From assembly GCF_003610775.1 (NCBI RefSeq), contig NZ_RAQO01000001.1:207811-271810 (forward strand): a stretch of DNA of 64,000 nt, written 5' to 3'. Positions 25,709-34,163 of this stretch are shown here, one piece after another. This DNA is from Alginatibacterium sediminis. GTDB lineage: Bacteria > Pseudomonadota > Gammaproteobacteria > Enterobacterales > Celerinatantimonadaceae. The position numbers were made by a program, and so were the translations under genes. Below the pieces are notes generated by a model, which did no database searches, was not told the origin of the DNA, and worked only from the letters and a program-made list of their open reading frames with translations. How positions within the stretch are numbered: position 1 is the stretch's first letter; each line of letters starts with the position of its first letter.

Positions 25709-26476
25709 TTAGGACGAGGTTTTCTTGATGTAATCATAAAGACTAGTGAGCTTACTTCGTCCCTCACTAATAGCCTCACACAGAGAATCCAAAGTGTTTT
25801 CTTCAGGAACAAGCTTGAGCTTGAAAGAAATATGAGGTGAAACCTCTCTTTCTAACAACCTTCCTGATGGTATCAGAGTGACATTTTGCTTTGTTCGGCC
25901 TTTGTATTTCCTGTCTGCATCTAAGCAATTTAATCCTGCTACTAATGACTCTTTCCACTGAGCATCAGAAATACAACTGATTTTTTCCCTCAAAATTGTT
26001 TTTTCTTCTATCGGTAGGCGCGAGGATACTTGCCATGCATCTCTGTCAAATCTCACCGCGACATCTTTCAGCGGAAAACGCTTGATAAGATCTCCCGTTT
26101 GTAATTCATTTTCAATAAACCTTGAAATTGGCCAAGTATTTGAGTAAGACATACCCTCTAAGTTAATTCCAAGCTTGATATTATTGGTAGCTGCTACAAG
26201 ACCAATATTCCATTGTACTCCTTTTGCATCGTCACTAAACCCGCTAATTGGATTCGATTTTTGGCCGAATTTACGAGGTTTGACTTCGAAAACTCGTTCA
26301 AATGCTTTTTCTAACAGCTCTAAATCCAAACATTCATATTGAACTTCGTCGCATGTTTCCATTGATTCGTAATAATTTATCATCTTTTCAATTACTTGAA
26401 CTGGAGTTTCAAATCCTACCGAGTGACGCTCTAGTCGTTTATAGGTTTTCTCTGGAAGTCTAATTACTTTGCTCAT
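25709..26476 (-). CDS. Hypothetical protein with N-terminal RHH-like segment
   Basis: 255 residues. The N-terminus (VIRLPEKTYKRLERHSVGFETPVQVIEKMINYY, about 3-36, mentioned only as a segment) has the strand-helix-helix look of ribbon-helix-helix DNA-binding proteins such as SeqA-N. The remainder has no motif I recognise. It lies 22 bp upstream of the small membrane protein gene on the same strand, so the two may be co-transcribed. Transposon cargo between the R-M operon and the tns region. A regulatory or toxin/antitoxin-like role is possible but unproven. Confidence 0.6.
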   Translation of the reverse strand: MSKVIRLPEKTYKRLERHSVGFETPVQVIEKMINYYESMETCDEVQYECLDLELLEKAFERVFEVKPRKFGQKSNPISGFSDDAKGVQWNIGLVAATNNIKLGINLEGMSYSNTWPISRFIENELQTGDLIKRFPLKDVAVRFDRDAWQVSSRLPIEEKTILREKISCISDAQWKESLVAGLNCLDADRKYKGRTKQNVTLIPSGRLLEREVSPHISFKLKLVPEENTLDSLCEAISEGRSKLTSLYDYIKKTSS

Positions 26477-27095
26477 AATGTTTATTTCATAGTAAATGTT
26501 ACATATACTGTGAAGTCTGTTTTATACTGTAAGTTTTGTCAAACAACATGAATGAGAATTTTCCACTTCCGAGACATGAATCTCTTTGTGATATTGCTTA
26601 GGAGTATAAAAATCCTTTTTTAGTGGGCATGTAAGCTTCGATCCTCAATGCCTAGCGAAGCATGCTTCACCAATGATGATGCTTGTGATTACAACCTCTG
26701 AAATTGATTCCTATAGGGAAAAATGCTTACCACTGGTGTACCCAAGGTATGAAAAAGTAGGGCAAAGCCACTCTAAGTAGAATGAGAAGTTGGATGTTGC
26801 TGGCACAGAATGGGGCAGAAGTGTATTAACTGCACAAACCCACTTTTGGACATAAACGTGTTTGGGTGGTCACTTATTCAAAAGTGTTTCGGATTAGCGG
26901 AATTATGGAACTGTTGGTGTTAACGATTTAGCTAAAAGACAGCAACTTTTTGCAGTCCAGTGGAAGCTGCGCTTTTGCACCTGGAACGAATTTAAGCATT
27001 TTGTTAGAACTGCTTTTGGAGTAGAATAAGGGTTTAAATAGTGTATAAATTGATTTCTTGAGTGCAATTAGCTCCTCGTAAATGTAAGAAAAACA
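26477..27095. other. Gene-free stretch between divergent cargo genes
   Basis: About 620 bp with no convincing coding frame on either strand, many stops and no strong terminator. It must hold the promoters of the flanking divergent genes. I see no transposase remnants or clear repeats in it. It may be a scar of decayed cargo. Confidence 0.5.
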
Positions 27096-27527
27096 ATGAC
27101 ATTAATAAAGCTAGTTATGACTTTAAAAATAACTTTGATACCTATATTTATATCCATTGCAATTTCTGGATGTAGCAGTGCTTTTGTAGATGCATACACA
27201 GATGAGATACTAGGGAAGGACCTCATTGAGAATCCGTCGGAGGCTTTAGCCCTTGGATTTTTTACAAAAAATTTAGAACATTGTAAGAAATCATTTCATC
27301 CTGAAACCTATGCTAGATATAAGTCTGATTATAATTGGCTAGAGTCATATGTTAATACTAATGCCGAACGAGAATCATACTTAAAAGGCTATAGGACCGA
27401 AACTCAGAAACTACAACCGTGCGATGACTTTATTTATTCAGCAGCTGAATTACATCAAGAATATCTACAGCTGAGGCGACAAGAGGCTCAACGCGAGCAA
27501 AGGCAACAGTCTAGGGTATCAAAATAA
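27096..27527 (+). CDS. Putative lipoprotein, unknown function
   Basis: 143 residues (or 136 from the internal Met at 27117). The N-terminus is positively charged, then hydrophobic (ITLIPIFISIAISGC), with a lipobox-like ISGC, so export and lipid anchoring are likely. The mature part is helical and charged, with cysteines in LEHCKK and LQPCDD, and ends in a Gln/Arg-rich tail. No family is recognised. It is flanked by gene-poor sequence inside the transposon. Confidence 0.6.
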   Translation: MTLIKLVMTLKITLIPIFISIAISGCSSAFVDAYTDEILGKDLIENPSEALALGFFTKNLEHCKKSFHPETYARYKSDYNWLESYVNTNAERESYLKGYRTETQKLQPCDDFIYSAAELHQEYLQLRRQEAQREQRQQSRVSK

Positions 27528-27704
27528 AATGAGTAGGAGACGAATTAGCTGAATACTGGACTTCCTAGACTTTGCTAGACATTCTTGAGTCACTTAACAG
27601 GGAAGGAACATTGAATTCCAAATGATGACAAAAGGTATCACTTAGGTTTCGCTTTCTTCACTCTACGGATAAACTTAACTGAAGTATTTTGGGGCAGAAC
27701 TAAT

Positions 27705-27887
27705 TCAGAAATATCCATTAGCTACTCTATCTAATAACTTTCTGACTTCATTCGTATTACCTTTTTCAAGTTGCGCCATCGGGGACTCACCACCGAATTC
27801 TTTTTTCGCTTTGGTTAACCACCTTTCGGCTTTTTGCGTGGAGCCAAAAACCTCTATTGCATATGCTAAAACCTTTTCTTTTGTCAC
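27705..27887 (-). CDS. Solo DUF2384 (MbcA/ParS/Xre toxin-binding) protein
   Basis: 60 residues from GTG 27887 with GGAG 8 nt upstream. The pattern AIEVFGSTQKAERWLTKA, then FGGESPMAQLEKG and VRKLLDRVANG, is the C-terminal DUF2384 domain of Xre/MbcA/ParS antitoxins, which normally blocks a RES-domain toxin. The N-terminal DNA-binding domain is absent and no RES toxin gene adjoins. It may be a stand-alone antitoxin-like protein or a remnant. A second DUF2384-type protein sits at the end of the tns operon. Confidence 0.72.
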   Translation of the reverse strand: MTKEKVLAYAIEVFGSTQKAERWLTKAKKEFGGESPMAQLEKGNTNEVRKLLDRVANGYF

Positions 27888-28094
27888 TTCATCATCTCCG
27901 AAATGTCTACTGTATGTGTAGTTTAGCGTACGTTAAGAGTTAGCTATCTGACTAGTTAGTCAATTCAATGCGTTGCTGAATGCTATTACGTGTCACCTTG
28001 GCCATTGTATAGGGAAATCTCGTCCATTGAGTGGAGCTGATATTATTCTTAAAATCATACTTGGGCTTAAATTACTCAGTATGGCAAGCTTTTG

Positions 28095-29189
28095 TTAACT
28101 CATCAGTTCGTCAGTAAGTACAAATTCATCATACCGTTTGAAAACTAATTTGACATAGTCTTCATAGGTTTGAAAGTACTCCACAATTACAGAACCGGAG
28201 ACGCCCTTGTTAATCCACTTACGTTGTAAATAATTGAACATGTTAAGAAAGGACCAGAAAATGGCGCTGTGGCCATCTTGAAGTTTTCCATTATCAGGAT
28301 AAGCCTCAAAGTGAATACGCAGATATGCTAAGTAGTGTTCGGTTGTAATAAACCCAGACCGTTCATAGCGTTGAATTTTCTTTTTGATGGTACCGTAATC
28401 GGGGTCTATCAGCTCTAGGCTCTTAGGAGATAACGTTTCTAGACCATGGAAGTTGCAGTACTCAGAGCTCGTTCTTTGTTTGATGTATATTCGTTTATAA
28501 AATTCATTTTTTGACAAGGGTTTTGGACCATCGCTAAGCTTCTTTAGAATCTCTGTAATCATTACTTTAGATGAATACACAATAGAAGTATTTCCCTTCG
28601 CTAGCTTTGGTAGGAATGGACTGAAAATGCTATCTCGTTTATTGGTCGCTATGCATATATCTAATACGCCAAGAGCCGCCCAATAAAGACATCGCTTTAT
28701 TTCCCTTTCACACATGCCTAAATCAGTTTGGCACTGTTTAGGCGTTTGTATTATGAGTAGCCACTCCTTAAATGATGGCAGCGTCGATTTACTCATCAGT
28801 AGTGAGCGTTCAAGTTGGCAGTGTGCCAAAACAAAGTTGAAATAGTGTTGATGAGATGCCGACATCCCCTCTGCATCTCTATATGTTTCAAAAAAATCAC
28901 GCACCAATATCCAAGCACCAATTTCACTATCGGGTACGCCATCATAGCGGGTTATTTTGTCAGCAATTTCTTGGTCATCCCAACGTTGTTGTTTCATTAG
29001 TTCGTTGAACAGCGGTTGGATTTCACCTTGCCGAAACTTACGCATGATTTGACTATCGGAGCCAATCGATTCACCTGTGGTAACTCGCAATAGGCGTTGC
29101 CAAAACAGAGCATCATTCGCATCTTTATGTAGGTTGGATTTCACCCAAGTGCTTATCAGGTTATTGAATATAATTCCCCTATTTATCAA
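28095..29189 (-). CDS. Hypothetical protein upstream of transposition genes
   Basis: 364 residues from TTG 29189, chosen because AAAGGAG lies 8 nt upstream and no better ATG follows soon. The sequence is rich in aromatic and charged residues and predicted helical, without recognisable catalytic motifs, signal peptide or membrane segments. It reads in the same direction as the two small genes to its right, making a minus-strand group divergent from tnsA. Whether it is transposition-associated or cargo cannot be decided from this window. Confidence 0.65.
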   Translation of the reverse strand: MINRGIIFNNLISTWVKSNLHKDANDALFWQRLLRVTTGESIGSDSQIMRKFRQGEIQPLFNELMKQQRWDDQEIADKITRYDGVPDSEIGAWILVRDFFETYRDAEGMSASHQHYFNFVLAHCQLERSLLMSKSTLPSFKEWLLIIQTPKQCQTDLGMCEREIKRCLYWAALGVLDICIATNKRDSIFSPFLPKLAKGNTSIVYSSKVMITEILKKLSDGPKPLSKNEFYKRIYIKQRTSSEYCNFHGLETLSPKSLELIDPDYGTIKKKIQRYERSGFITTEHYLAYLRIHFEAYPDNGKLQDGHSAIFWSFLNMFNYLQRKWINKGVSGSVIVEYFQTYEDYVKLVFKRYDEFVLTDELMS

Positions 29190-29285
29190 TGTAAAAACTC
29201 CTTTCTATACGCATACTACTGCGGTGTTGTATGAAGTATGCGTACAGTTATTATTGTCTTGTAGTGGCACAATAAATTTGGTCAC

Positions 29286-29450
29286 CTATTTTTTTATGAC
29301 ATTTGTCGGGTAAACAGGGCTGTTGGGGTTAAGTTGATTTGAGCGATTATTCATTTGAGCAGTATATGCCGCGTTATTTGGGTTCAAAGCATTTGAGCGA
29401 TTGTTGTTTGGTGTATTGCTACTAGATTTTGAGCCTTTCGAGTTAGCCAT
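29286..29450 (-). CDS. 54-residue NPN-repeat small protein
   Basis: Short gene from ATG 29450 with AAAGGAA about 9 nt upstream. The peptide contains two copies of a NNRSNxLNPN unit (residues 16-25 and 34-43), each followed by a tyrosine (AAY, PVY), in an Asn/Ser-rich, low-complexity context. Small conserved hypotheticals with ANQxNPNN-type repeats occur in many gammaproteobacteria; the function is unknown to me. It lies between the 364-residue gene and the sigma-like gene, all on the minus strand. Confidence 0.7.
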   Translation of the reverse strand: MANSKGSKSSSNTPNNNRSNALNPNNAAYTAQMNNRSNQLNPNSPVYPTNVIKK

Positions 29451-29606
29451 GACTAGTTTCCTTTAAGTTTGTTGTTTGGATTAATTCCTCATTTGCACAA
29501 CCAAGGTTACGACACCTGAGGTTGAGAAAAAGGGACAAATCGATGAAATATATCAACATGGGTTTCTAACCCGACTTTTCCTCTAGCAGGGTTATTTTGA
29601 GTGGAG

Positions 29607-30383
29607 CTACGGTGTATCTCTATTCATTAGCTCTTCTTTGGAAATTTTCTGATCAGCTAGAAAGCGACGAACCCTTTGCCCAACCGCTTTTTCAGTCACT
29701 CCTACAACAGATGCGATTTCTTTATAGGTGTAATCGCCTAAATACATCTCTATCGTTGTGAAATGCTTTTTTTTGACCTCGAGCTTAGATAGAAGCTGAG
29801 TAATATGAGACTTGGGGTCACGAATAGATTCAACTTGGTCGTCACTTAAGCAAACAGATTTACATTCATTGTCGTCTAGAGTAAAAAACCGAGATTCCCT
29901 AGGAATCTTTTTCTTTGAAGATTTTGTATCTTCCACTACATGTGCGGAGGGTGTTTTAATTGTGCGACGTTTATATCGTTCGTATAGGTAGTGCCCCATG
30001 AAATCGCGTAGCCATTTAGCAAATATTGCAGCTTCTTTTTCCGCGATTTTATTTGCAATATCCTCTTCCGTGATTTGCTTTAGGTTTACGTTACCTTTGA
30101 CTAAAACACCATTGCTAGAAGCTTTTATTTTGACTCTGCTCTGTGATGCAATTGCCTTAATAGCATCATTTCGGCTTATTTCCTCTAAGATGAAATCTTC
30201 GCTATCAATTTTCTCGAGAAGAGTCGTAATTCCTTTGAGGAGCGCATCTTGACCATCTCGTTCGGGGTTACCAAAACCGCCCAATTTTGTTGATGCTATC
30301 TTCTTTGACTGCGTGATCAATGTCTCATATTGAGTAGGTCGTGAAATAAATTCATCAAATTTTTTTCTAGATGTTTTTTGCAA
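29607..30383 (-). CDS. Sigma-70-like protein (region 4 HTH) divergent from tnsA
   Basis: 258 residues from TTG 30383, with AAGGAG 6 nt upstream. The C-terminal FTTIEMYLGDYTYKEIASVVG followed by VTEKAVGQRVRRFL is a sigma region 4-type helix-turn-helix. The N-terminal third (RDGQDALLKGITTLLEKI) resembles the start of sigma region 2, but the core promoter-melting motif is not obvious. It could be an alternative sigma factor or a sigma-derived regulator. It is divergent from tnsA with a 240-bp shared promoter region, so control of the transposition operon is a plausible inference. Confidence 0.7.
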   Translation of the reverse strand: MQKTSRKKFDEFISRPTQYETLITQSKKIASTKLGGFGNPERDGQDALLKGITTLLEKIDSEDFILEEISRNDAIKAIASQSRVKIKASSNGVLVKGNVNLKQITEEDIANKIAEKEAAIFAKWLRDFMGHYLYERYKRRTIKTPSAHVVEDTKSSKKKIPRESRFFTLDDNECKSVCLSDDQVESIRDPKSHITQLLSKLEVKKKHFTTIEMYLGDYTYKEIASVVGVTEKAVGQRVRRFLADQKISKEELMNRDTP

Positions 30384-30623
30384 TGCAACTCCTTGATATT
30401 AAGTGTCTTATTCATATTTGCGCTCAGCGCTATTTATTATAATTATTTTAATTTTAAAAAAATTGTTACTTTTTTCTTTCCTACATCAATCAATTATTTG
30501 AGAACAAAAGTTTGACAACTTTAGGTTTATAACAAATTCGTTAATAGCGTTATCTGAGCTGTATCAAATTTGTTCTTTTCTTCAAGGTGTCTTATAGCTG
30601 AAGTGTTATTCAAATGGTGATTA
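30384..30623. promoter_or_regulatory. Divergent promoter region, sigma-like gene / tnsA
   Basis: AT-rich 240 bp. It contains the near-palindrome AACAAATTCGTT (about 30531-30542) and an inverted pair GAACAAAAGTTTG (30502-30514) / CAAATTTGTTC (30565-30575), which look like operator half-sites. TTGACA occurs at about 30512. No TnsB-like repeat is present, so this is not a transposon end. Confidence 0.4.
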
Positions 30624-31280
30624 TTGATGAGAAATAGAAATCAAACGAAACAGAGTCCCGTTAGGCAAACCACCACCATGTACTCACCTGTGTACGGTAT
30701 TACAGGAGTGATGGAGAGCGATTTGGAAGTGGATTATTTCATTCTGCGTCAGTTTGGGCCCAAGCTAGATTTCTTTCAAATGCAAGCTGAATCCATTCGA
30801 TATCAAAATGCCGAAAGAAAGCAATATCGCTATACCGCGGATGCGGCGGCTATTTTCAACGGTTGCTATTACATCGATGAGGTTAAATATTTTGAAGATG
30901 CAATTAAGCCTGAGAATCAGTTGAAATTTCGACTACTGAAAGAGCATTTCGCAAAAGAATCCAAAAAATTTCGAGTCATCACGGAAAAAGACATACGTGT
31001 CGGTGAGCGGGCGAATAACTTGAAGCAGCTCTTTAGAGCTTTATTTAACACTCTTGATGTTACATCACTGAAGCGATTTTTAAGACAGCTGCCTTATACG
31101 CAAGCTTCGCTAACAGAGCTATTTGATCAAGCCCGTTGCGCAAATCTACCCTTGGATATCTTGTATACATCGATAGCACACGGCTTTTTGCGTGGTGATT
31201 TAACCCGTCCTTGGGATTTGGTTGAACTGACATGGACGAAATGCTTACGTAACGAAGGGAGTGTCGCATGTCTACTGTAG
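30624..31280 (+). CDS. tnsA: Tn7-like transposase endonuclease subunit TnsA
   Basis: 218 residues. TnsA cuts the 5' ends of the transposon so that TnsA plus TnsB excise it completely (cut-and-paste). ESDLEVDY, then YTADAAAIF and YYIDEVKYFED, give the Glu, Asp and E-x-K residues of the restriction-endonuclease-like catalytic core. KFRVITEKDIR and the following C-terminal segment match the TnsA C-domain that contacts TnsC. The start may be this frame start or a downstream Met. The stop overlaps tnsB by 13 bases, so the two are one operon. Confidence 0.92.
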   Translation: MMRNRNQTKQSPVRQTTTMYSPVYGITGVMESDLEVDYFILRQFGPKLDFFQMQAESIRYQNAERKQYRYTADAAAIFNGCYYIDEVKYFEDAIKPENQLKFRLLKEHFAKESKKFRVITEKDIRVGERANNLKQLFRALFNTLDVTSLKRFLRQLPYTQASLTELFDQARCANLPLDILYTSIAHGFLRGDLTRPWDLVELTWTKCLRNEGSVACLL

Positions 31281-33205
31281 AGAACGGGACTGAAGTTCAA
31301 TTTCGAGGGATGCGTGGAAAAGTTATCGCTACAAGTAAGCGTTATGTGGTTATTGATTTTGAGACTAGTATGGATAAGCCCATATCTATAGAAATCGATG
31401 ATTTCTATAAGCGATTGCATAAAGACATTTTGTTGGTTGAGTCCAAGAAACCGACTTTAAATTCTACGGGTAGACTTTCTGAAATTCAAAAATTAGAAAT
31501 AAACCGTAAACGAAAATATGTGGCACAGCTATTGAGTCTAGGCGCAAGTACGGGCGGTCTAAAAAAACGCCAACAAGCCATCGACCAAGTGGTATTGCAA
31601 CTCAAGGATTGCTGCCCACCGTCACCAGCGACGCTAGCGCGTTGGGCCAAAGCCGAAAAACAGTGTCTAGATGGTGTTGCCCGCACCTATCTTGAGCCAG
31701 CTGCGCCATATCGGCGTACAAAACATGAGGCAGTAAAGGGGATTGCTCTTGAAGTTATCACCGATATCTATTTGCAGCTTAACCGACCTACGATGAAATC
31801 GACTTATGCTGTCTTTTGTTCCAAAGTTGAAAAATCTCTAGGAGAGGCTTATCCCACCCCAAGTCTTTCTACATTCTCAAATTGGATAAAAGATATTTGC
31901 CCAATAGACATGGCTGATAAACGAGAAGGACGCTTGTCAAAGAACACATTATCTCGTAATGCTAGGAATCAATATTCTGTAACTAGGCCATTAGAGCGGG
32001 TTGAATGTGATGGTTTGAACTTAGCCGTTGGAATTGTCGATCATGAGAAAAACTACATAGGTAAGCCCACGTTGTTCATTGTCTTAGATACTTATACCAG
32101 GGCTGTTCTAGGTTATAGCTTGGACATCGCACATCGCACCAGTGAGTCTGCGTCTGCGGTTATTCAGTCTTATAGACATGCAGTTTCACCTAAGCTGTCG
32201 GCATCTAAAGCGCCTTACAAAAACGAGTGGCCTATGCAGGGGCGTTTTGAATCCCTCTTTGCAGATGGTGGATCTGGCTACAAATCATCTGAAGCATCGG
32301 TGTTTTTGTGTGCAATAGGAAGTGCTCATACAACGGTGCAGACCCGAGAAGGATGGCGAAAACCTTTTGTCGAACGATTCAATGGTACTGTTCGAGCGCA
32401 ATTCGCAAAACTGCTACCTGGTTACTGTGGCCACAATGAAAGGTCAATCGATCTCGATCCAAAATTTCATGCTCGAATGACGAAAACGGAATTTATAGAA
32501 CTGTTTGAAACGTGGGTTGTAGATGATTATCACCAAACTACGCTACGAGGGCTCAATGGAAAAACACCTCATGAGAAATGGAACGACGCTCTTGCCGCGA
32601 ATCTGTTTGTACCACTGGCTTTGTGCGAGCAAACCCAATTCAAGTTGAAGCAATCTTATGGAGAAATTGAAGAACGTAAGATATTAGGAGAGAGCTGTCA
32701 CTTAGGGGTAGCTATTGATAATGCGCGATATAACGACAACGGGCGTCTCAAAGGCATTGGGTTGCAGATGAAGCAAAAAAACGTCACATCCAAAGTGAAA
32801 TGCTTTGTAGATGAACTTGACGTATCCAAAATCTCTGTTGAAGACCCGTTCTTAGGGGACCGATTCGATGTTCCAGTCGTTGAACCTGCTATTACACCTG
32901 GGATGACACGTCATGAGTGGCGACTTCTTCGCGATCGAAATAACCTTAATTGTAAAACAACAAAAATTTCTAAAGTTGGGACGTTTCTTAATAGCGAAAC
33001 AATGAAGGCGATTAAACAGAGGCCCATTAAAACGAAGTCAAGAAAGCAGGTTATCACGAGTGCCAGCAAGTTGTCGCATGCAACACAGTCGTTATTGGCA
33101 GGAAGTGAGATTACCGAAGAAAATGCATGGGAGCAAACCAACTTTAATCAAAAATTACAATCGGCTAGTGATTTTGATGAGGAAGATACGTTTGAATACA
33201 ACTAA
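31268..33205 (+). CDS. tnsB: Tn7-like DDE transposase TnsB
   Basis: 645 residues. TnsB binds the transposon ends and does 3'-end cleavage and strand transfer. The RNase H-like DDE core has Asp in RVECDGLN (near residue 248), Asp in LFADGGSG (near 335) and Glu in KPFVERFNGTVR (near 369). N-terminal helix-turn-helix-like segments (about 65-220) should bind the end repeats at 16.84-16.96 and 49.83-49.97 kb. The C-terminal tail (about 560-645) is the usual TnsC-interacting region. It is followed by tnsC, whose start lies within the tnsB end. Confidence 0.95.
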   Translation: MSTVENGTEVQFRGMRGKVIATSKRYVVIDFETSMDKPISIEIDDFYKRLHKDILLVESKKPTLNSTGRLSEIQKLEINRKRKYVAQLLSLGASTGGLKKRQQAIDQVVLQLKDCCPPSPATLARWAKAEKQCLDGVARTYLEPAAPYRRTKHEAVKGIALEVITDIYLQLNRPTMKSTYAVFCSKVEKSLGEAYPTPSLSTFSNWIKDICPIDMADKREGRLSKNTLSRNARNQYSVTRPLERVECDGLNLAVGIVDHEKNYIGKPTLFIVLDTYTRAVLGYSLDIAHRTSESASAVIQSYRHAVSPKLSASKAPYKNEWPMQGRFESLFADGGSGYKSSEASVFLCAIGSAHTTVQTREGWRKPFVERFNGTVRAQFAKLLPGYCGHNERSIDLDPKFHARMTKTEFIELFETWVVDDYHQTTLRGLNGKTPHEKWNDALAANLFVPLALCEQTQFKLKQSYGEIEERKILGESCHLGVAIDNARYNDNGRLKGIGLQMKQKNVTSKVKCFVDELDVSKISVEDPFLGDRFDVPVVEPAITPGMTRHEWRLLRDRNNLNCKTTKISKVGTFLNSETMKAIKQRPIKTKSRKQVITSASKLSHATQSLLAGSEITEENAWEQTNFNQKLQSASDFDEEDTFEYN

Positions 33206-34163
33206 TAGTTTTGTACCCGTTTTTGGCTCGGCTCAGCCGATAGACCCACGAGTCGGAAAAATACAAGAAACCATCATTAAACATACGAGATTTACAGAGG
33301 GCTTAAACCAAATTAGTGAGGCTCATCGACTACGACTCGGCATGGTTCTCGATGGTGATCCGGGGCTTGGGAAGACAACGATTATAAATACCTATCGGAG
33401 CTCTGTGCTGGCCCTGGCTCAACAAGCTGAATCGGAAGAACTGTCGCCCATGCCAATTATGGTGGTTTCTATTCCAGCTCAAGCGACGCAGCGAAGATTG
33501 TTGGCTGCTATGTTCGATCAATTTGGAACCGATGCTCAGCTATCGTCTAAGACCTATGAAATGGAAAGGCAAGTGTACGCATTGATTGAAAACTACAACG
33601 TTGAGGTGATTATCTTTGATGAGTTTCACCACCTGCTACGCCGAGAAACATTTGCGACGGATACGTTTAACTTCATTAAACTATTGATGGACCGCTCTAA
33701 TTTGGCGGTGGTTCTTGCTGGGTTGCCAATCGGTAAATCCGCATTGGAAAAACATCCAGAGCTGGAAGAGCGATTAGGATTCAATTCTATGACGCTTACG
33801 CCATTTGACATCAACACCGCTGCCAATAGGCGACTCTTTCAGAAATTTATGTACGCCTTCAAAGAGAAAGTCTCCTTGAACGGTGGTAAATGTATTGATT
33901 TTTCGAATCATGAAACGTTGGTTCTAGAGCGTCTATTACTTGCGACTTATGGTAAGCCGCGATTAATCCGAAACCTGCTAGTTCATGCGCTCATTGATTC
34001 AGGTGAAAAATTCGAAATTAACATCGCCAATCTCAGTAGAGCTTATGAGAAGGTCGATGTAAATAAGCAGCTCGGAGTTAAGAACCCATTTAGAATGAAG
34101 ATCGAGGGTGTGGAACAAGCGATGAATAAGAAACTTCATATTGAAAAAACAAGAGATGCCTAA
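33192..34163 (+). CDS. tnsC: Tn7-like AAA+ regulator TnsC
   Basis: About 323 residues from TTG 33192, which has GAGGAAG just upstream; ATG 33177 is an alternative, and the earlier part of the open frame runs under tnsB. The protein is an AAA+ ATPase of the TnsC/TniB type that polymerises on target DNA and connects the target selector TniQ to TnsAB. Walker A is GDPGLGKTT, Walker B is VIIFDEFHHLL, and a sensor-like AGLPIGKSAL follows. The stop overlaps the tniQ start. The sequence is intact. Confidence 0.93.
   Translation: MNTTNSFVPVFGSAQPIDPRVGKIQETIIKHTRFTEGLNQISEAHRLRLGMVLDGDPGLGKTTIINTYRSSVLALAQQAESEELSPMPIMVVSIPAQATQRRLLAAMFDQFGTDAQLSSKTYEMERQVYALIENYNVEVIIFDEFHHLLRRETFATDTFNFIKLLMDRSNLAVVLAGLPIGKSALEKHPELEERLGFNSMTLTPFDINTAANRRLFQKFMYAFKEKVSLNGGKCIDFSNHETLVLERLLLATYGKPRLIRNLLVHALIDSGEKFEINIANLSRAYEKVDVNKQLGVKNPFRMKIEGVEQAMNKKLHIEKTRDA

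Noticed and set aside
26920..27010. Sequence with an attC-like look (GTTAGAAC and nearby inverted segments)
   Set aside because: No complete R/L box set, no integrase gene and no repeated cassettes in the window.
24000..30000. tRNA genes or integrase att sites marking an integrative island
   Set aside because: I saw no tRNA-like cloverleaf and no tyrosine or serine integrase gene; the mobility genes are of the Tns type.
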